Origin: Methanosarcinaceae archaeon
GTDB taxonomy: Archaea; Halobacteriota; Methanosarcinia; Methanosarcinales; Methanosarcinaceae
Length of the DNA stretch: 20,107 nt
Direction of reading: 5' to 3'
Assembly: GCA_020793555.1 (NCBI GenBank)
Contig: DQIO01000317.1
Coordinates: forward strand, 1 to 20,107
Positions 15,470 through 20,107 of the stretch are shown piece by piece (the stretch's first letter is position 1; every line of letters begins with the position of its first letter). Both the position numbers and the translations under genes were made by a program. The notes below the pieces were generated by a model. It was not told where the DNA came from, did no database searches, and saw only the letters and a list, made by a program, of their open reading frames with translations.

Positions 15470-17014
15470 ATGGCGAAGAAAAACAATAAAACTCAAGACG
15501 AACCTATTGAAAAGCAACTGTGGAAAGCGGCGGATAAACTCAGACAGAATATTGATGCTGCCGAGTACAAACATATAGTCCTGGGTTTGATCTTCCTGAA
15601 ATATATTTCAGATTCCTTTGAGGAATTATATCAAAAACTGCAAAATGGGGAAGGGGAATACGCTGGTGCTGACCCTGAAGACAGGGACGAATATAAAGCC
15701 GAGAATGTGTTTTTTGTTCCTTCGATTTCACGCTGGTCATATCTGCAATCAAAAGCCAAACAGCTGGAAATCGGTAAAGATGTTGATAATGCGATGGACG
15801 CAATCGAGAGAGAGAATCCCTTGCTCAAAGGGGTTTTGCCAAAGGTTTTTGCACTAGGTAATCTCGACCCGACAAGTCTTGGCGGTTTGATCGATCTGGT
15901 GAGTAATATTGCTCTTGGTGATGCAAAAGCCAGAAGTGCTGATATTCTGGGTCACGTTTTCGAGTATTTCCTTGGTGAGTTTGCTCTGGCAGAAGGTAAA
16001 AAAGGAGGACAGTTCTACACGCCAAGAAGCGTAGTTCAATTACTGGTAGAAATGCTGGAACCTTACAACGGGCGGGTCTTTGACCCCTGCTGTGGTTCAG
16101 GCGGTATGTTTGTGCAGTCTGATAAATTTATTGCCGACCATCAGGGAAAGGTAAACGACATATCGATCTACGGACAGGAGAGCAACCAAACCACCTGGCG
16201 GCTTGCAAAAATGAATCTTGCCATTAGAAGCATAGATAGTTCACAGGTTAAATGGAACAATGAAGGCTCTTTCCTAAATGATACCCATAAAGATTTGAAA
16301 GCGGATTATGTTATTGCCAATCCTCCGTTCAACGACAGCGATTGGAGTGGCGATCTTTTGCGCACGGACGGGAGATGGAAACATGGTGTTCCGCCAGCCG
16401 GAAATGCTAACTATGCCTGGATACAGCACTTTCTATATCATTTAAATCCGGTCGGTCAGGCTGGTTTTGTTCTGGCTAAAGGGTCTTTGACTTCCAAGTC
16501 TTCCGGTGAGGGTGAAATTAGAAAAGGACTTGTGGAGGACCGACTTGTTGACTGCATAGTGAACCTTCCGCCAAAACTGTTCCTGAATACCCAGATCCCG
16601 GCCAGCCTGTGGTTTTTGAGCCGAAACAAAGCCAATGGCAAATACAGGGATAGGACAGACGAGATCCTGTTTATTGATGCCCGGAATATGGGGCATCTCA
16701 TCAACCGCAGAACCCTTGAATTCTCATCGGAAGACATACAGACGATTGCAGATACCTATCATAACTGGCGCAATCCAGATAGCAATTATGAAGATGTTAA
16801 GGGGTTTTGCAATTCCACTTCAATTGAAAGGGTGCGCGAGCTACATCATGTATTGACACCCGGGCGGTATGTGGGATTACCTGTGGAGGAAGATGATTTC
16901 GATTTTAATGCGCGGTTTACGGGGCTTAAAGCGGAGTTTGAGGAGCAGTTGAAAGAAGAAGAGAAGCTGAATGAGTTGATTGCTGAGAATTTGAAACGGG
17001 TGAAACTGGTATGA
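15470..17014 (+). CDS. hsdM: Type I restriction-modification DNA methyltransferase subunit M
   Basis: A 514-residue N6-adenine methyltransferase. The N-terminal helical HsdM domain (about 8-130: [31 protein letters not shown]) precedes the catalytic domain, with SAM site [10 protein letters not shown] (205-214) and catalytic NPPF (284-287). FEYFLGEFA and [10 protein letters not shown] are family hallmarks. The C-terminal region ends in a coiled-coil-like helix that normally contacts HsdS. HsdM needs an HsdS specificity subunit; none lies next to it in this window, and no HsdR is seen. ATG 15470 (MAKKN) is preferred; ATG 15458 would add four residues. The stop codon overlaps the start of a broken ORF6N gene (ATGA), implying an operon. 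Confidence 0.95.
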   Translation: MAKKNNKTQDEPIEKQLWKAADKLRQNIDAAEYKHIVLGLIFLKYISDSFEELYQKLQNGEGEYAGADPEDRDEYKAENVFFVPSISRWSYLQSKAKQLEIGKDVDNAMDAIERENPLLKGVLPKVFALGNLDPTSLGGLIDLVSNIALGDAKARSADILGHVFEYFLGEFALAEGKKGGQFYTPRSVVQLLVEMLEPYNGRVFDPCCGSGGMFVQSDKFIADHQGKVNDISIYGQESNQTTWRLAKMNLAIRSIDSSQVKWNNEGSFLNDTHKDLKADYVIANPPFNDSDWSGDLLRTDGRWKHGVPPAGNANYAWIQHFLYHLNPVGQAGFVLAKGSLTSKSSGEGEIRKGLVEDRLVDCIVNLPPKLFLNTQIPASLWFLSRNKANGKYRDRTDEILFIDARNMGHLINRRTLEFSSEDIQTIADTYHNWRNPDSNYEDVKGFCNSTSIERVRELHHVLTPGRYVGLPVEEDDFDFNARFTGLKAEFEEQLKEEEKLNELIAENLKRVKLV

Positions 17015-17260
17015 GTGGGTGTGAATTGGTTAAAAATGAAAAATTTATACTTCAAATTTATGATGTTGAATTCAATCAATTTGGAGGTCACAGATTGTGA
17101 TGTCCAATTATAATCTAAACTTGAAATCACAGATTGTGACTTCAAAAAAATGGGATTCTTTAAGGTCACAAAATGCGACCATAGAGGATAGATGCGGACA
17201 ACACCGAAAATATTTGCTGCATGCCTTTTTCGAACTGGGTGAATGCACAATCCCTATGCA
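17011..17260 (+). pseudogene. Broken ORF6N-domain gene
   Basis: From ATG 17011, which overlaps the hsdM stop as ATGA, the frame reads [24 protein letters not shown] and stops at 17100. ELVKNE and I-x-IYDV match the start of ORF6N proteins, and EFNQ matches a point about 60-80 residues later, so a segment was lost. A second frame, open from 17070, continues with LKSQIVTS, LRSQNATIEDRCGQ and HRKYLLHAF, the well-known ORF6N tail (LRSQ, HRKYLPYAF), then loses similarity near 17230. Hence at least one deletion, one frameshift and a missing C-terminus. ORF6N proteins are DNA-binding antirepressor-like factors often found in phages and in type I R-M loci, which fits this place. Confidence 0.75.
17082..17198 (+). 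repeat. Three 39-bp in-frame repeat units inside the ORF6N remnant
   Basis: Three consecutive 39-bp units (17082, 17121, 17160) each encode 13 residues beginning W/L-R/K-S-Q. The first two share the exact 13-mer TCACAGATTGTGA (17088-17100 and 17127-17139), itself a 5-bp inverted repeat around GAT. The third has TCACAAAATGCGA at 17166. The 39-bp phase points to duplication at the protein level rather than operator sites. Confidence 0.85.
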
Positions 17261-17302
17261 TATTTGCAAAGGAGTGCACAAAAAAGCAATAGAATTGTGC
17301 AT
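17243..17302. promoter_or_regulatory. Separated 9-bp inverted repeat before the YhcG-type gene
   Basis: ATGCACAAT (17243-17251) and its exact complement ATTGTGCAT (17294-17302) flank a 42-nt spacer that also contains GTGCAC. The right arm ends 8 nt before the AAGGA ribosome binding site of the downstream nuclease gene. It could form a hairpin on the operon mRNA or bind a repressor; neither is shown. Confidence 0.35.
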
Positions 17303-17323
17303 ATGTACGGAAGGAATGAAAGC

Positions 17324-18400
17324 ATGAGTGGTCAAAGAAAATTTGGAGATGGTGAAACTGGTATAAATGACTCCTTAACTATCGATGAAGATTATTCTGT
17401 CTGGTTAAAAGAACTGAAAAATAAAGTTCGACTGGTTCAGATAAAAGCAGTAGTTAAAGTTAATTCTGAGCTATTGCAGTTTTATTGGGAGCTTGGCGCT
17501 GATATTGTAGAAAAACAGGCTACTGCAAAGTGGGGAGATGGATTTCCCTCAAATCTCAGTCATGATTTAATGGTAGAATTTCCTGAGATGAAGGGGTTTT
17601 CAAAACGAAATCTTGAACAGATCAGAAAATGGTACTGCTTCTGGTCTGCACAGGAAGAAATTGCGAAGCAGCTTGCTACGCAAATACCATGGTGGCACAA
17701 TGTTGTTATTATTACCAAGACAAAAAATGCTGACGAAGCCTTATTTTATGTTCAAAAAACGATTCAAAACAACTGGTCAAGATCTGTTTTGACTCATCAT
17801 ATTGAAAGTGATTTGTTTAAGCGGGAAGGTAAAGCTATAAACAATTTTAAGGCAACATTGCCAGAACCTCAGTCAGATTTAGCAATAGAAACCTTGAAAG
17901 ATCCCTATAATTTTGATTTTCTGACAATAACAGAAAAACATAATGAAAAAGAGCTGGAAGATGCTCTGATAAACCATGTAACCCATTTTCTATTAGAGTT
18001 GGGTGCCGGTTTTTCGTATATGGGAAAGCAATACAAGCTTGAAGTTTCCGGTGATGAGTTTTTTATTGATCTTCTGTTTTATCATGTCAAACTGCATTGT
18101 TATGTGGTGGTTGAACTAAAGGCGGTCAAATTTAAACCTGAATTTGCCGGTAAGCTTAATTTTTATGTGTCGGCTGTGGATGGAATTTTAAAATCAGAAC
18201 AGGATGACACTACTATCGGTATTCTTATCTGCAAATCAAAAAATGATACTGTGGTGGAATATGCCCTGAAGGATGTTCATAAACCGATTGGGGTGAGTGA
18301 ATACATTATAACCAAAAATCTGCCGGATGAATTCAGATCATCTCTGCCAAGCATTGAAGAGATTGAGGCGGAATTGAGTGGAGGGGATGAATCGCAATGA
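17324..18400 (+). CDS. YhcG-type PDDEXK nuclease (DUF1016)
   Basis: A 358-residue protein of the YhcG/DUF1016 family. The N-terminal helical DUF1016_N domain (about 25-170) has LLQFYWELGADIVEKQ, FSKRNLEQIRKWYCFW and ATQIPWWHNVVI. The C-terminal DUF1016 domain is a PDDEXK nuclease fold: FIDLLFYH with Asp249, then VVELKAVKF with Glu264 and Lys266, and EFAGKLNFYV. The catalytic residues are intact. Members often sit in type I R-M operons; their role is not settled. ATG 17324 is chosen over an upstream in-frame ATG at 17243 because AAGGA (17311-17315) is 8 nt before it and residues upstream do not resemble the family. Its stop overlaps the next gene by ATGA. Confidence 0.92.
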   Translation: MSGQRKFGDGETGINDSLTIDEDYSVWLKELKNKVRLVQIKAVVKVNSELLQFYWELGADIVEKQATAKWGDGFPSNLSHDLMVEFPEMKGFSKRNLEQIRKWYCFWSAQEEIAKQLATQIPWWHNVVIITKTKNADEALFYVQKTIQNNWSRSVLTHHIESDLFKREGKAINNFKATLPEPQSDLAIETLKDPYNFDFLTITEKHNEKELEDALINHVTHFLLELGAGFSYMGKQYKLEVSGDEFFIDLLFYHVKLHCYVVVELKAVKFKPEFAGKLNFYVSAVDGILKSEQDDTTIGILICKSKNDTVVEYALKDVHKPIGVSEYIITKNLPDEFRSSLPSIEEIEAELSGGDESQ

Positions 18401-18585
18401 GTAAAAAAGAAATATTCCATTCCACAGTCGGCCAGTTAGTTGATTTTTTAAAAACCATGCCACAGGATCTACCGGTATTGACCAGCGGTTATGAAAATGG
18501 TTTTGAGAATTTTTATCAACCGGATATTATTAAGGTGAAGCATGAGCCTGAAAATAGTACTATGAAGGTGAATTTAAATGGGTAG
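18397..18585 (+). CDS. Small acidic protein of an R-M associated type (62 aa)
   Basis: A 62-residue protein starting inside the nuclease stop codon (ATGA overlap) and ending 8 nt inside the KilA-N gene, so all three are probably translationally coupled. STVGQLVDFLKTMPQDLPVLTSGYENGFENF resembles short proteins found near phage and R-M genes that share a MPQDLPV-x-SGYE core, but I cannot name the family or a function. There are no Cys residues or membrane segments; a helix followed by beta strands is likely. It could modulate the nuclease upstream or the DNA-binding protein downstream; both are guesses from position. Confidence 0.8.
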   Translation: MSKKEIFHSTVGQLVDFLKTMPQDLPVLTSGYENGFENFYQPDIIKVKHEPENSTMKVNLNG

Positions 18586-18988
18586 AAAAAACAAAAAAAT
18601 AGAAGTACAAGGCACTGAAATAACAATTTATTTTCATACAAGTGATGATTACATTAGTGTTACCGATATTGCTCGCTTCAAAGATTCGAAAAGAACGGAC
18701 TATATCATCCAAAACTGGATGAGAAACAGAAATACCATTGTGTTTTTTGGAATTTTGGGGCGACTTAACAATCTTGATTTTAAACCCATCGAATTCAATG
18801 GGTTTAGAAATAAAGCAGGGTTAAACAATTTTATATTAACACCTAGAGACTGTCGTTTTAGCCCACAATTTTCATGCACTCAAGGTGCATTACCTACATA
18901 TTTCCATCTTTATAAAACGATTTTGTCAACTTTTGATGGATTTAGCACTTTTAAGCCCAATATTCACCCATATATTCCCTTTTTCTGA
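18578..18988 (+). pseudogene. KilA-N domain gene, truncated by an insertion sequence
   Basis: The first 89 codons encode the start of a KilA-N protein: an N-terminal strand with EITIYFH, then DDYISVTDIARFKD, IIQNWMRNRNTIVFFGILGRLNN and FKPIEFNGFRNKAGLNNF. In relatives, the sequence goes on with SPKQWIE and the rest of a domain of about 250-280 residues. Here similarity ends at LTP (18844), and the last 47 codons are read out of the IS element, ending at 18988. KilA-N proteins bind DNA in phages and DNA viruses and are frequent neighbours of type I R-M genes. The gene overlaps the previous one by 8 nt. The missing half should lie beyond the other IS end. Confidence 0.88.
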
Positions 18989-20107
18989 CCATTTCTGTCT
19001 GTTTTCAACACATTTTTAGAGAGCATGAGCTACCCACTACATTTGCAAATCTCTTCACATTAACAGTAATTGCAGTAATAGTCGCTTGAATATTCAACTT
19101 TGATAAACCCCAAAATTTTGCTCTTGCCATCCCCTGAAAACGTTTCATTTCCCCTTGCTTAGGTTCAATTTTAGATCTGCCTTTCATATCTTCCTTATAT
19201 TCCTTTGTTTTATTGTATTTCTTTGCCTCCTTAACAAGCTCATAATGTTCCCCAATTGTAATTGTTCTTCTATCCTGTTTAGTACATCGTTTTCTCAGTG
19301 CGCAATTTTTACATACTTTTTTTTCAAAAAAGAACGTTTTCTTTCCAGACTTCACATTGTAATTGAAATCCATCGTCCTAGATCCTGCAGGACATGTAAC
19401 ACAAGTGTCCTCAATAATGAATTCTTTTTGAGTGAATAATCCGGTAGGATTGAAATCTTCTCTAAAAGGTGCAACAAGAGTAATCCCCCTCATCACAGTC
19501 ATTTCGTATCGATTATCTCCACTGCCATAATGGCTATCTCCCACAATTTTCATTGGTTTTGAACTGTTTTCTATCTTTTCATCAACAAGTGGCACCAGTA
19601 CATCACCATCATAACCATTACCCGGAGTAGCATTGATGTTAGTGATAAAACCATCCTCAGACATCATTGAGTTCACCTTATATCCGGTGAACTTTTTTTT
19701 GTCAGATTTCGCACCATGTCTTGCATCTTCATCCACCACACTTACAAGTCTGTCTTTGACCTTATCTTTATTTTTTTGGATATTATCATTTTTCACCTCT
19801 ACATTTTCATTCAGTATTCGTTTCAACAGGTTGACTTTTTCCTCAACATAAGGCCCCATTCCATCTGCAATTTCAATTAACTTTCGGGCTTCTTTTACTA
19901 CCTCAACAAGTTTAGATTTTTTATCATTTATGTTTAACTTGTATACCTTTTCATTTTTTGTAGCAACTTTTTTTCCACCCAGTTCATTGTAAAGTTTTGG
20001 ATTAATTTTTTCAATTTCATACATGACAACTTTTATCCCCTGTCTGATGAAATCAATAGTGGCAGGTATAGCTATATTGGCTATAACATGCGTGGCATCT
20101 ACCTGTT
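18845..20107 (-). mobile_element. IS1182-like insertion sequence, left part only
   Basis: The element begins where the KilA-N coding similarity stops, near 18845, with GAGACTGTCGTTTTAGC as the probable terminal inverted repeat. It runs beyond the window end. The stretch 18845-19004 is non-coding and contains a small hairpin TGCAC-TCAAG-GTGCA. The transposase is on the minus strand, convergent with the interrupted gene. The other end and any target duplication are not in the window, so the exact border is an inference. Confidence 0.85.
19005..20107 (-). CDS. IS1182-family DDE transposase, 5' end outside the window
   Basis: The C-terminal 366 or so codons are present. The frame is open past the internal ATG at 20024 to the window edge, reading QVDATHVIANIAIPATIDFI, so that ATG is not the start. 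VDATHV holds the first catalytic Asp, and VGDSHYGSGDNRYE the second. The C-terminal part has RSKIEPKQGEMKR, with a Glu at the position of the third acidic residue, followed by GLSKLNIQATITAI. Cysteine pairs (CVTCPAG; CKNCALRKRC) lie between, as in this family. The visible frame has no internal stop, so the gene may be active. Lys and Asn are unusually frequent compared with the core genes. Confidence 0.9.
   Translation of the reverse strand, partial: QVDATHVIANIAIPATIDFIRQGIKVVMYEIEKINPKLYNELGGKKVATKNEKVYKLNINDKKSKLVEVVKEARKLIEIADGMGPYVEEKVNLLKRILNENVEVKNDNIQKNKDKVKDRLVSVVDEDARHGAKSDKKKFTGYKVNSMMSEDGFITNINATPGNGYDGDVLVPLVDEKIENSSKPMKIVGDSHYGSGDNRYEMTVMRGITLVAPFREDFNPTGLFTQKEFIIEDTCVTCPAGSRTMDFNYNVKSGKKTFFFEKKVCKNCALRKRCTKQDRRTITIGEHYELVKEAKKYNKTKEYKEDMKGRSKIEPKQGEMKRFQGMARAKFWGLSKLNIQATITAITVNVKRFANVVGSSCSLKMC

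Noticed and set aside
17088..17139. Two identical palindromic 13-mers (TCACAGATTGTGA) as operator sites, or a CRISPR-like repeat
   Set aside because: The spacing is exactly 39 bp, in codon phase with a third diverged unit, and the translation matches the ORF6N LRSQ segment. Coding repeats explain it better, and there are too few units with too short spacers for CRISPR.

Overview
The window is archaeal and almost certainly from a methanogen of the order Methanosarcinales (family Methanosarcinaceae, a Methanolobus/Methanococcoides-like genome of modest GC). The evidence is archaeal-type ribosomal proteins L7Ae, S28e, L24e, S6e and L21e, aIF5B, RNA polymerase subunit F (Rpo4), TrmY, archaeal Pus10, a form III RuBisCO, AT-rich TATA boxes, and GGAGG/GGTGAT ribosome binding sites. 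The genus is an inference from gene content and style, not from any search.

Layout. 1-52 is the 3' part of a CAT-anticodon tRNA. 223-1065 is an unrecognised secreted or membrane-anchored protein. 1475-2726 is a tight operon, rpl7ae-rps28e-rpl24e-ndk, behind a long structured leader. infB (aIF5B) and rps6e follow as separate units, divided by hairpins and AT-rich promoters. trmY and pus10 form a pair acting on the same tRNA nucleotide, position 54. rpl21e, rpoF, a DUF655 gene, ksgA and a HemK2/Mtq2-type methyltransferase complete the conserved information-processing block (to 10534).

10535-11867 is a decayed stretch without an intact gene. It holds a fragment of a UDP-GlcNAc 2-epimerase (wecB) gene, two GC-rich hairpins, an 11-bp tandem repeat (about four copies) and what looks like the domain V-VI end of a degenerate group II intron. 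Intact metabolic and tRNA-modification genes then resume: a PaaI-type thioesterase, a catalytically complete form III RuBisCO, a two-domain Sua5 (t6A synthesis) and a small two-helix membrane protein.

15470-20107 is an accessory, defence-type island: a type I restriction-modification HsdM, a broken ORF6N-domain gene that starts inside the hsdM stop codon, a DUF1016/YhcG PDDEXK nuclease, a 62-residue acidic protein and a KilA-N gene. The last three, and the first two, are linked by ATGA or 8-nt overlaps and look translationally coupled. The KilA-N gene is cut after 89 codons by an IS1182-like element whose transposase runs on the minus strand off the window end. No hsdS or hsdR is visible; if present they lie beyond the insertion. 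This cassette, with its partly decayed members, is the most interesting part of the window, but its components belong to known families.
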